From Pelecanus crispus (Eukaryota; Chordata; Aves; Pelecaniformes; Pelecanidae): a stretch of DNA of 64,000 nucleotides. Below are positions 46,201 to 59,500 of the stretch, one piece after another (within the stretch, counting starts at the first letter, position 1; the number at the start of each line of letters is the position of its first letter). A program made the translations under genes and the position numbers. The notes beneath the pieces were generated by a model. It searched no databases. It worked only from the letters and a program-made list of their open reading frames with translations, and was not told where the DNA came from. Where the stretch lies: positions 875,501 through 939,500 of the forward strand of contig NC_134645.1 of NCBI RefSeq assembly GCF_030463565.1, written 5' to 3'.

Positions 46201-49200
46201 TGTGTAACCTAGGTAGAGATTAAAAAGGGAGGACAAAGACTTTTTTTAACATTTCTTCCTGTAGCATTTCTAGACTATGAAGACCCTTTATGAAGCTCAG
46301 AGATGAGAGAAGTTGGTGTAACCCTGTTTGTGAGCCCAAGTGAATAGATAGTGGAAACATAGGGGAGAATATGTAAGAAAATAATTATTTCCTAATGTTT
46401 TATCTCATTTAGCAAGCTTAGTTTCTTTGAGATTTCTTTCACAGTCTTTTGACAGAATAGGTAGTGAAATCACTTTTCTGAAGTAACAACAACTTTTGTA
46501 AATGTACTAATACCTTATTTTAAGATGGAGATAATATAATGGTAAGAGCTGTTTTAGTTTTGTTGTTGTTTGTTTGTTTTTAAACAAACTAACTTTCAGT
46601 AAGTGTTAGTTGTTATCAGGGGAGCCATCTGGGGTTTTATCATGCAAAAATGTTTTTAAAGTTCCATATTGATTTACTTCTGTTAAATATTTTTATTGCT
46701 CTAGGTGGCATTCTTCCTCCAGAAGAAGTGAAAGAGAGATTTGACAGCAACTGTATTACTCCGGTAAGTAATCTTGCACTTTAACCAGCAATTGCCGGTG
46801 TCCGAATGAAGGTTTAATTTATTTTCTTCTGTCACTTTTTAGGGAACAGAGTTTATGGACAATCTCGCTAAATGTCTCCGCTATTACATTGCTGACCGTT
46901 TGAACAGCGACCCAGGGTGGAAAAATTTGACAGTAAGTTTCACGGTTTTATACTTCAGGAAAATTAAGGTGATCTATTAGGCTGGGTTGGGATATGATTG
47001 AAGAGTATAAATTTAACAGATTAGTCTCATCTTCTGGCACTGTGCTGTTATTAATAATGGACCAGCTTGCACATTCTGCTGGGTCTTCAGAGATACATTT
47101 CATCCTAATAACACAATCTAACAGCACCATTTTTTTTATTTCATTTAAGAGCAATGAAAAGATTTGATAGTAGAAGGCACAATTTGATATAATGGGGGGG
47201 ACAGTGTTTTAGGAATAGTTTTCCTTCTTCCGGGGGGAAAAGTGTCAGGATACGTTGTATATGTATTCTTTTCACTGTTCCTTTTTTAACTCGTTGAGTA
47301 CCTCAGGTAGGCTGCATTTTCTCTGTTATTCTAATGATGGATGACAATAGATCACAGGCAACGAAAATAATGCATAGCAGCTTTCTTGACTGAAATTGTC
47401 TCCTCCTGTTCCCCAACCACTCCACGCCCACTGAGTTTTGTTTCTGACAACCCTGTGTTTGCTCTGTAGAAGGGGGCAGAATAGTCAATCTCCTCAGAGG
47501 CAGCTGTCTTTTATTTTCCATAAGTTGACTGTTAAAGTGGTTTAATTAGAGGGCAGTTGACTCTGCTTAATTCCCTCTGTCAGACATGAGTTTTATAAAT
47601 GCTAGTGCTCATCTGGACATCAGTGTAAGGAAGTGTGTAACGTGATAATGTATCAGTGTATATACGAGTTTGGAAGATCTAAAGGGAAGCGGGCATATGT
47701 CTGCTTTATCTGTTAGTTCTCTAGAGCATATTTCGATTGCCCTGATACCAGGGAACTTGAAATATCTTAGTTAATGATGTGATAATTTCAGTGGTATTTG
47801 AATCAATAGGTCAGCTTCATCCTAGAATTAGTAGAGAAAAATGAAGTTCTGTTCATTGGTTCCAAACGCTTAAAATAATTTCATTTTGAATCATCGTATT
47901 TTAGTTAAAACTACAAATTAAAATTTCAAGTATTCGTAAGTCAGATTCAGTGTTCAGTATATGAACTGCGTAAGTTTGGGGTTTTTTACTGTGGCAGCAT
48001 AAATTGTTTACATAATTTAAATGTTTCGCAGGTTATTTTGTCTGATGCTAGTGCTCCTGGTGAAGGTGAACATAAAATCATGGATTACATTAGAAGACAA
48101 AGAGGTAAAATTCAGATAAATGTGAATGTTTTGTTTTAAATTAAGGTATGGTCAGTAATAATTTATTTTACGTGACTTTGGTTGATTAAATGTAATTTTC
48201 TTTTGTATAGCTCAACCAAACCATGACCCAAACACTCATCATTGTCTGTGTGGGGCTGATGGTGAGTTCTCTTTTGCTAGCAATATGTCCCACTAAGGTT
48301 TCTTGTGCTGTTTTGTGATTGAGTTGGGCTGTAGTTTTAGGCTTTCACTTGTATTTGTGTAAATAATCCAGTGTGTGTGTGAGTTTTTGAAAGTTCTATG
48401 TAATATATGGGGAAAGATCTAGCACTGTCCATAGCTGAAGAGCTCTTTCGCTTAGTTGTACTGTCTGGGTAGTTTGTGGGTAAGCACATCTGTGTGTTCA
48501 CGCTTGCCTAAGGTAGAATGTGCTTTGTTTTTAAGCCTTTTTTAAAAAAAAGTTTAATAATGTTTATCCTTCATTTTATTTTATTCTTCTCTTTTGATTG
48601 GTAGCTGATCTGATTATGCTTGGGTTAGCTACACATGAACCAAACTTCACAATAATTAGGGAGGAGTTTAAACCAAATAAACCCAAGCCATGTAGTCTTT
48701 GTAACCAGATGGGTCATGAGGTTAAGGATTGCCAAGGTTTGCCCAGAGAAAAACAAGGCAAGGTAAGAATTTTGCTATTTCTAGAAATCCTTTTTATCTG
48801 TAAGCTAATTTATGTTTTAATGAGATCCTCAAATTGTTCTTGCTGTTGGTTTTGGCTGAAGCATAATGCAAATTATATTATTGGAATTACCTAGCTTTCC
48901 TCTTACATTAGTAAGTAAAAATTGTACTTCTATAGCACTAAACTATTATGCCAAACCTATCATCCTCACTTTTGGTGTTTTGTTGGTGTGTGTGTTTGGT
49001 TGGGGGTTTTTTTCCCTGCTGGCAAGATGCAATGATCAGACTTAACTTCTCGCAAAGTAAGCCTTTAACATTGAGTGGGAGAAACGGTAAGGTGAGCTTG
49101 GGTGTAATGCAACTCTTTCCTTTTATTTTAGCATGATCAGTTTGCAGACAGTCTTCCCATCGCTGAACAAGAATTTATCTTCATCCGATTATGTGTTTTG

Positions 49201-50481
49201 CGAGAGGTATGTTGAAAGCAGTTACTGTATCTGCTTTATATAAATAATATTTTTAAACTCCATACACAGTGTTTTCTAATGTCCTTTTGTGTGTGTGTTG
49301 CAGTATTTGGAAAGAGAACTCACTATGGCCAGTTTACCTTTCACTTTTGATTTTGAAAGAAGTGTTGATGACTGGGTCTTTATGTGCTTCTTTGTGGGAA
49401 ATGACTTTCTTCCTCATCTGCCATCTTTGGAGATCAGGTAGATGAAAATATATGTCTTCTTTTCCTGCAAGTATACCTACTGTGGTTTTAAATGACAAGA
49501 ACCTCATGCTTTTGTTTGTTTGTTTTTAGGGAGGGAGCAATTGATCGCTTGGTTAACATATATAAAAATGTGGTGCACAAAACTGGGGTAAATTTTTTGC
49601 TTTTTCTTTAAAAATATCTGGGTGTTTGCTACAAAAATAGGCTTGTTTTTCAACTGTATTTTCTCATTTGCAGGGATACCTCACAGAAAGTGGTTTTGTC
49701 AACCTACAGCGAGTACAGATGATCATGTTAGCTGTTGGAGAAGTTGAAGATAGTATTTTCAAAAAGAGAAAAGATGACGATGTAATTCTTTTTGTTACAT
49801 TCTTCAAGTTTGGTTTTAATCGCATGTGTTACTGTTAGCCTGTGACACTCCTTTAGCAGAATAAGAAAAAACCCAAACTTTGTATTTTTTATTATAATCT
49901 CTAGTGAATTCTTCTGTACTCAAAAAAGAATTGCGTGCTTCCAGTTGATTTTCTTTTCCTGGACTGCAAGGCCTGTTTTTCTGATTGTTATCCCAAGTAA
50001 CAGCAAAACAAAAAGTGAATGTGAGTTCTGTTACTGCCTGCAGCTTTTTCAATAGCCGCTATGAAAACTGAAGAAAGAATTGTTTTGTTACTTGCTGCAA
50101 CCTGTGGAAGTGCAAGCCACGAGCAGGGTGAAACACTAAATTTGAATTCCAAGTGCATTCTTGCCTTGCGATACCTCCTGTCATTTGAAATGTGTCCATA
50201 AATTGTTGTTCTTTTGGTCTGTCTCTGCAGTTTGTGCAGTTTTTTTCAGACATATTTCAGTTTATTCCTTAAGTACAGGGGATAAAACACCTTGTGAATG
50301 GAAGAGCAGAATTGTATTTACTTTCCAGTCAGAAAATACTGTGCCAGTGCTGGCAAAAAAATGTTTTGTTTATAACTGCCACAGCCTGCACCTCCAAGTT
50401 TTCAGTTTCCATGGCCCAAGAATAAGAAATATCTTTCCTTGAGCCTCTTCTTTTCCCGTTTCTAGGACTTTCATGTCTCCT

Positions 50482-50517
<36 letters not shown>

Positions 50518-53500
50518 TCGGCTGCTCCAGTCCAGGCAAGGAGCTTGTCTCCTTTGACACTGCTTTCACCTTCAAGTAAGGCTATAGCTCAACTTAGTAG
50601 ATGATACAAGTCATTACCAAAATTGCGGGGCTTTGAATACACAGCTACTTTTTTTCCCCCCATAGGTTTTCAGGGTAGGGTAGAAAATTCTATCCCATTT
50701 CCGTTGGATTTACAGACACAAGAATTGACCTATGTCTTATTCAGAAAATTATGTAAAAATCTCATGGCCTTCTGGTCAGTAGAGGATTATAATGAAATAT
50801 TTTTCTAAGAAATCTCTATGCTTGACTAACTTTATTTCTCTTTATTCTCTATTTAGGATAACTTTAAACGACGGCAAAAAGAAAAAAGAAAAAGAATGAA
50901 GGTAAATTGATTCCTTTCACAATGCAAAAACTAGCAAGAATTAAAATGTATACTACAGCTTTCAGCAGATGTGTTGGTTGAAACTGCAGTTGTAATCATG
51001 GTGTTTTCTGGCCTTTGTGTAAACTATTTTAAAGGGGTTTTTCATGGCTTTTTGTAGACTGGAGCTTTGAAAGAAGGAATTGTATATTAAAGGTTTCTTA
51101 AAAGGGAAAGGAGGGAGAATGTTGAATGCGCTGGATGGCTGGATGATAGCTGTATGTTGTGTCCTTCAAATCTGCACAAATCTTCACTTCCATGATTATT
51201 TAGTGATGCTTCGGCATGGTCACTGTACAGGAATTGCTTTTCCGTGCATTGACACAAGTCTTCTCAGCAATTGTATTGCTGAGGGCAGTGGAGTTAGCCT
51301 AAGAGTTTAGGTTTAAATACGTATACCAGGTTGCATTGAATGGATTTGCTTGATTAGAGCTATGTTTCTGAAAAAACAAGGAAGGCTTACCCCAAGCTAT
51401 GGTTATCTCACATTCTGCCTGCAAGCAAGTCAGCGTTGTCAAATATCTCTCAAATGTAAGAGAACCATGAGATGTTGTGGGAATGTGTTTGCCCTTTCTG
51501 ACCCATGTAAGCTGAATTCTTTAAAATTATGTTATTGGAATGATGTTGAGTTTTCTTCTAGTCACAAAATATTCTGATATTTTAAAAATGGGCTCTTGTA
51601 TGTTCATTTCAACATAGTTTTGTTCTTGGTTAGGATGTTCAGATTAGTGTAGCTTCCAAAACTTTCAGGGTGTATGATATCCCCACTCTGAGTACTATCT
51701 AGATCTTGTGTTTATTTTTTAAATTACATACTTTCTGACTATCCCTATTAGAGTGGAGGAGGTTATTCACTTTGCTTACAAAGAATACATTCTTCCCAGT
51801 AAGTTAGATGAAGTTTCACTTCCCCCCAAAAAACTGCCTTTCAGCCCATGTAGAAAGAACATGGGCACAAAATGCAGGGTTTGTTTGGGTTTGTGGGTTT
51901 TTGGTTTCGTGTTTTCTTTTTTTAAAGAACTTAAAAAACTTAATAAACTATAGGAATATAAGAGTCTCACTTGTAAGTGTCATCTTATGTCTGGTTGAGA
52001 TTGTTAAATGTAAGTAATTTAAGCTGAACTGAGTGAGTAAATTATGCTTGTTTATATAAAACAAGTTAATCTGAAAACTGAGAGAGCATCATCACGCTGC
52101 TGTGGAGATCACACAGCTTTTTCAGTATACTTGTATATATTTACCTTTTAGAGGGATCAGCCTTCTTTTATTCCTGGTGGACAGTTTTCCCCTCAAGCTC
52201 TGGGAAATCGATCTAGTCCTCAGGCAATCAGTAACCCTAGACAAGCCGCCTTTGAGATGAGGATGCATGACAGACAGAATTCTGTAAGTAGATGTTCAAA
52301 GGTATTCACACATAGAAGGGGAAATAATCACATCCTGTGTTACTCTGGACACCTTTTTCTCTGCCCCATCAAGCTTTCTTGAAAAGCAGGCACCAAAAAA
52401 CTTACTTTTCAAGGAAGTGGCTTTTAATAATCAATTTTTGTGAGACTACTTGAATAAAATTGTGTTCTTTATTTTAATGTTTGGTATGATACTGTTTGTT
52501 AAACAGTTCTGGGAGGGCAAGTGTGAGGTGAATGCATCCAATATGGTCAAATATGGTGGCTCTTCTCCCCAAACTTGTTTGGCACTTGTGGAGTCAAACC
52601 TCCTTGTGAGTACAGGTTTAGGAACTTCCTCAGGAGGTTTGTGAGAGACACAAACTGAGTACCTGAGCTGGAGGTCTTTTAATACTCTTTTTGGAATCTG
52701 TGTACACACACAGACACAGATACCTGTATTTTGGAAACTTGTGATTTGCATAGCTACATATTTGTCAGCAGCTTTTACTTTCCAAAGCATTGCTTTTCAC
52801 TGGGAAGAGGAGAAACTTAGATGAAGTTTTTGGAAAGGTATTAGAAAGTGAGGGAAAACTGGAAATGAGTTGAGTGCTCTGATAGAAGTCTTGATTGTTA
52901 ACTTTAAATAACAGTTATGACAAATATTTTCTTTCTGGGCATAAATCTTCATCCAAACAGTGAACACATTAAAGGTCCTTATCATAAAGATGTGTGTTCT
53001 GTCTCTCAAGTCTAAATAAACACAATATGCTTTTTCAAAGTATAATTTGTGCTATTCTTCCCTTTTAATCTTGAAACTTTGCTCATGGGTTAAGCAAATA
53101 GTTCCTTTATGGAATGGGAGAAGTTTCTTCTGGACTCTGTAATATTAAAATAGATAAATTTGAAAGGAGTTTAGAAGATCAGTTGTGAAGAAACTTCAGG
53201 GTATTTCTGCCAGTTCTGAATTGCAAGCAGCGTTTTTACAGTAGTCTGTGTATGCATTTTTCACCGTTGCTGTAAAATGAAGTTGTAACATAAGCTGTAG
53301 AACTAGAGACAACCGTTCCAAAATTAGATGTTTTATCAATTTATACTGTCTTGTTTATTGCATCTTCTTCTTTCTCAAATACAATGATCTTTTTGCCTGT
53401 GTGTATCAATGCCTGCCTTTTAATACAAAGATGTGTTCTTCTTTGCTTTTGCTACTTGACTTAAGGATTGTGTAGCTTTTGCCTTGAGTTTTGGGGGATC

Positions 53501-56500
53501 TAAAAATAATGCATGTGATTATCACAAAGCTGTTAATTCTAACTTGAATTTAAAATGCCTCATAAATCCTTTCCCCCTGCCTCTATTGATCTGTAATAAT
53601 TCTGACCCTAGACAACTTCATCATCTCCAAATACCAGCCTGACTTCTGATGGCAGCCCATCCCTGGCAGGAGGAATTAAGCGAAAAGCTGAAGATAGTGA
53701 CAGTGAACCTGAGCCAGAGGATAATATCAGGTGAAGCCATTTTTTGTAGCACTTTGTTAGCAAATTGCTGAAATAGATGCAGTCTAATTAATGCCATTTA
53801 GCTTAGAGCAGCACTGCCTTCAGATGCTTTTCTATGATCTTTTTATCCACCGGTAATTAATGTGGAGGGTTAGAATATTCAGTAAATTCCAGTGAGATGT
53901 GTAAGCCATAGCTGTTAAATCTAAGTATCTAGATTAGTATGCGTGCAGGTTTTCATCCTCCAAGCCACTGCTCCCTTTGAGACCAAGCACTAGATTGGCT
54001 AGACATTCACTGTTCAGCTTTGATTATGTGAGCTGAATGCTGCTGTTTTGCAGTTGAATTTTTGAGCTATTTAACCCGTAAAATTCAGTTACATTCACGT
54101 GTGCAGCATTATGTATCACAATATGTTTTCCTCCATCTTTGATTTGTGGCAGGCCCTGTTTCCTCTACGACGAGTTCTTTAAATGTCTTAGGACGGCTGA
54201 TCCCTCGATGATTAAGGGATAGGAATTTTATGAGAATTAACTGACAGTGAATTACCAGTGAGTCTGCATTTATCAAAGGTTTAAATCAAGCTATCGCCCT
54301 TTAAGTCGAGGGTGAAGGCCCTTACAATTTTTTGTTAAAGATTCTGCCCTGATAAATGCAACCAGTAGGTTTTTGTTTTCTGTAGAGTCAGGGGATGTAG
54401 GTGGACATGGAAAAACAGTGAGGGCTACTTCATCATGAAGTACTGATCACTAGTGTCCAGCACTGTTGTTGTCACGTATTTGTGACACCTAGCCCGTCAG
54501 ATCTTCCAATAGCAGATACTCTAGCTCGCATTCTTATTTTCTTTCCTGTATGTGCAGGTCTGAATGGATTGTTTTGGGTTTTTTAATCGAGCAAGCAGAA
54601 TTTTTTTATCTAAAATCAGGATAAATTTTAATGTTGCTTTCCATTTGAATTTTAGCAGAGGTTCTAAATGAGGCTTGAACAGTTTTGTAGCAACTAGTGT
54701 GAATGAACTGTGGTGATTTACGAGTAGCAACAGTTTTGACAGGGTTGGTATTGACAAGCAAAAGCATATGCTACATTCATCCACAGTTATTTAAGTTCTT
54801 TTGTACCTCAGAAAATTTTTTCAGATCCTTTTCTGAGTGGAAAATAATGTTATGATTCTCATTGTAAGTAAAAACAACTGCATAAATGTACTAGATGCAA
54901 CAAAGTTGTTTGCAAAAATGTATTTTGTATTTAGAATTACTTTAAAACTAGAACAGATAGTTCTAGTCAGGTAGCAGGTTGGGTTTTGTTACCTTATAGA
55001 AAAGGTTTTTGAAATTTATGTAAGTGTGTGGCTGCTGGGGAGCTCCTAGGGTCAGATGCTCATAGACTGCAGATGTCTTGAAGGACAGAGTCAAGAACTT
55101 TAGCGCAAGTAGCTCTGTCCTTGCTCACCTGGCTTTCTTAAAGTCTTGAAAACATCTCTTGGTTTCTCTACCTCCTCATCAGTTTGAATCATCTTTAGAC
55201 TAGCTCAGGTCAGATTTTAAAAAGTACCGCTGTACTGGGCAACTAACTTGAAACAGATGCAAGGGAAGATCTTTGCAAACCCAAAAGGATGTGCATCATG
55301 TAAAAAAGCATAAATTGATCTTTGCTCTCTCTTAAAGGCTTCATATGCTATTTTTGTTGCTCTGTGAGGTTCTGACAAGTGTAAGTTTGAGCTGACCTCG
55401 CAGGTTACTTGTGTGCTTCAGGTTCTGTACGTAATTTAAAGTGGTCACAGCCTTTGTGGAAAGGGATATTGCATGGTGATTTTCAGATGTGACAATCAGT
55501 GCTAAGTTTTGAATTGTTGAGAATAAAATTCTGATTAAAAAAAAAATGATTATTAAGGGATTATCTGATTTAACCGGTTTCTAAATCAAACTTGTAATTT
55601 GCTTTACTTTAGTTCACTTGAATACCAAAATCCACGTGAACTTTGAGATACGTGTGTTAAACATATGCACTATAGTGAATAATAGGTTTAAATTAAAAAA
55701 AAAAAAACAAAACACAAAACAACCCCACTCCAAAACCAGCCCAACAAAACAAACCAAAAACCAACCCAAATAGTTTTGTGAGGGAGGCCAGTTCTGAAGC
55801 ATGATATCATGATTGAGCCAAATGTTAAGTAGAGCTTAATCTTTCCGTTACCTAAACTACCTTTTTAGATGGCAGTCTCTGAATTGAACTGGAATTTCCC
55901 CCCAGATTACGTTGTGTCTGTTAGGACTGACAACTTGAATTTTTATGTGCATATTAATAGCTCCTTGCTTGTGGCACAACTGTTCTCACAAAATTGTCAT
56001 GTTGCCTGTTGAATGGCAGGGAACGCGGCAGATGTAGTGAGCGGATAAAATGTCCAAGGGAAGAAGAGCTCTGGAGTCTGTAGGCAGTGATTCCTGCTGG
56101 TGCCCATGCCCACCACAGCTGTGTTCCCCCTGCCTTCTCAGTTTTCAGAGGAGCCTATGGTCTGTGTTAATCTTCACAGAATATTCTTGCTTGAAATGTG
56201 GCACAGTATAGCACACTATCCACTTTTTTCCTAACGTTATACATTAGAACTGAGGGATTCAGGTGCTTGTCTGTCAAAGATGAGCAAGTGGTTGTTTTTC
56301 CCCTGCCCCATCTGTAGACAGACATAAGGGGGAGCTGTGTGAAGTAAGGATAAATGGTGTCCGAGACAGCTCTTTTGACTCCAGTATCCACCTCTGTCAC
56401 AAAAGATTGAAAGTCCCCGTGTAAAAGGGAACTCATCTGATGTGAGTCAGCAAGCATGGGATTCCTGAGTTGCAGATAATTCTGCTGGTAATCATAGCTT

Positions 56501-59500
56501 GTCTGAACAGCAATAGAATATAGAAATCAAGCTGCTGCTTGTCATTATTATTTATTTGCTTGCTTTTTATTTTGAGTAGCAGAGAAACTATATCACTTTT
56601 CTGCTTGAGAGGGGTGTTAAGACTAGAGGAATGAACTTGATGTGAGAAGGTATTGCAGTAAAATAAAGATTTTTGGCCCAGGGTAGATTAAACAAAATAA
56701 GGAAGGGGGAGAGTTTGTTCTCTTTCTAATAGTTGGAGAACTTAAAGAACAAAGTTCAAATGGAAGTTCTGGTAGTAGACTCCTAATAAGAAAGATGAAA
56801 TTGCTGACTAGGATCGCTACTGTTTTGAAAAGTCCTGACAGCAGCAGGCATATGTTTGAAAATCTACCCTGCTCCTAACAGGTACTTTGAAGATGTGTTT
56901 ATCAGGATGGTAGCTCCAGAATTTTGTCTGGATTTTCTACGATGCCAACCATCAGATTTTATTCTCTTGCTGTTGAGTATCAGTTTTTATGCTTTCATTT
57001 AAATTGTATAAAAATGGGAATTGCAGTAGCAAGTGACTTTGGCTTATATTTTAATTCAGATATGTAAATGTGCATATATTAACATGTATTGACATCTGTT
57101 TGTGTTTGTTATGCAGGTTATGGGAAACTGGTTGGAAACAGCGCTACTATAAAAACAAATTTGATGTTGATGCATCTGATGAGAAATTCCGTCGTAAAGT
57201 TGTACAGTCCTATGTGGAAGGCCTTTGCTGGGTTCTCAGATATTATTATCAGGTACTTCAAAATTTCTTCTCTGAAACTTCAGTTTTCTTTTGTGTCTGC
57301 ACCCTATTTCTTTTCAGGAAATAATAATTATCCATTGCTCATATTTGAAAAGCAGTGCTTTTTTTTGAAGATATAAAGTAAGTGGGTGTCCATTCTATTT
57401 GACACTCAAGATTTGAATGCAGTTTTTGTTTCTCGCATACAGTAACGGCGCTTGTTAGTTTATTAAGGACTGATGCATATTTTTCCTTTGCAATACATAG
57501 CCTTGCATAGTGAAATTGCAGATGACTAAACGAGTGAACAAAGGACAAAGCCTGTGAAATGCTAGTAAGAATTTGAAAGGAACAGAGTTGTCAGTCTCCT
57601 CCATAGATTGTAATGATGTTCTATGAAGTGTATTGTGATTGAAGTAATCTGTATCTGATTTAAATCTTTTGATAATTGAGATGTCAGATTGGCAAGAGAT
57701 TAGGTAGATGTATTGGGGTTTGTTGCACCGATGGTTAATAACTAGCTTCGTGCCCTGAAGACAAAGTAAGTTTTATTTTGTGTGTGACCTGGGAACAGAA
57801 TGTGCTCAAGCCAGTGAAGTTTATCCATCTGAGCAGGACTTTGTAGCTTGAACGCAGTGCCATGTTGATAAAACTGCACACTTCTCATAGGTGGCTCACA
57901 CCTGTCCAACTTAGAGCGCAGGCAGAGCAAATACCTCACATACCTGCAAAAAACTATGCAGCAGTCTTAAAGTTAGTTTATTTTAACGTGTACTCCCTTC
58001 CCCCCCTCCTTGGAACAAAAAGGGAGAGTGTGTTCCCTTCACTTCCACTGTATTAATTAGTTGAGTCTGGGCTCTGACTTGCATGTTATGGTGGGTGAAG
58101 ATTACAGAGTTTAAGGTTTGCAAGTGCGTTGCAGTTGATCTGCAGGAGAGCTGAGCTCTCCATGTCCTTGAGTAGCTCCTTTTGCAAAGGACAGATGTCA
58201 CCTGGACACCTTTACAGGTGGAAATTGCCATGATCCTGCGCACAGTTAAGGTCTGCTGAAAGCAAACTGCGTTCCTGTTAACCGTGGCAAGATATATTCC
58301 TAGAACTCTATACGTGCCCGTGTGTCTCCAAAGTGTGTAAATGAATCTTCAGATGAGCTGTAGGTGTCTACGTGCTGGAAAACTGTCAGCGTGACCTTCA
58401 GTGATGCGGTAGTACAAAACCACTGCAAAAGGCAGTCTGGATTTTAAGGGAAACTGAAGGGCTTAGGAAGGGAGTATATAACAAAGCTGAGATAATATTT
58501 ACGAGGTCACCAAAATATTTATACTCATTTGAAGACTGTAAAATTAAGTTTGTTTTATTCAAAGAAGCGTGCATGGGGTGCGCGTTCGTTGCTCTGTGAT
58601 CGGTGGCCATGGCCTTGTGCAGACATCATCGTGTGCTTTTATAACTGTTCAAACTGGGGTTACATTTGCATGTGCACTGTTGGGAGATTTGAGGCTTTAA
58701 ATGTATAGGAGCTGTAGGACAGGCGTATACCAAACTTAAAACAGTATGGGTAAGTCCCTATGCAATGCTCACTAGTTTAGCTTGTAAAACCAATTTAATT
58801 ATTGCTATGTATGTAGGTGACTCTATGTCCTTCTGAGTTTGTAGATGTTCTGGCTGTAGTGACTGATGCATATAGAAGTGATAGATGATTACAGTGGCAA
58901 AGAGAATAAATTGGTGAGGTTGACAACAACTTCAGGCAGGACCATAGTGCTCTCCAGAAAATTGAGACGAGTGCCAATACGACCTCAAGGAAAAGTGACT
59001 GTACAGAAAATATTTTCTGGGTTAGAAATGTTCTGAAAAAAAACTTGATGAAAGTACACAAATGTTCAGGGCTTTGTTTGCCGTTTTGCTTCATGTCCAG
59101 ATTACTCTAAAAGAAGGCAGGTCTCTCTCTAGACCTTATAAAAATTACCTTGCAGACTTAAATAGTGCAGCAATTAAATATGTGCACATCCTGCTGTTTA
59201 TACTTGCGTCACAGAACTACGTGTAGGCAAGATACTGTAACCTGCTGTACGCGGGCAGTCCGTTGTATTGGTGTGGAGTAGCAGTCAAATCACTTTCTGC
59301 CCATATGGAATTTAGATAGGAAGCTGTTGGACTCGGGGAATTTCAAAATACGTTTGCTTGAGGGGTGTTGTTTTTTTCTTTTTTACCGTAATAAGAATTG
59401 CTTCCAATAACTACTGCTCATTGTCCATAAAACTTCTGACAGAATACATTACTTGCTTTTCTATTTTTATAAAAAGCTAATAATGCAAAGCATGTTCCAC

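Larger units (their letters stand above)
44252..48031. other. XRN2 introns 3-6
   Basis: Four introns (44252-45480, 45593-46704, 46764-46842, 46933-48031) separate exons 3-7. They are AT-rich and CpG-poor. I see no recognisable repeat family, RNA gene or additional exon in them. Confidence 0.7.
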
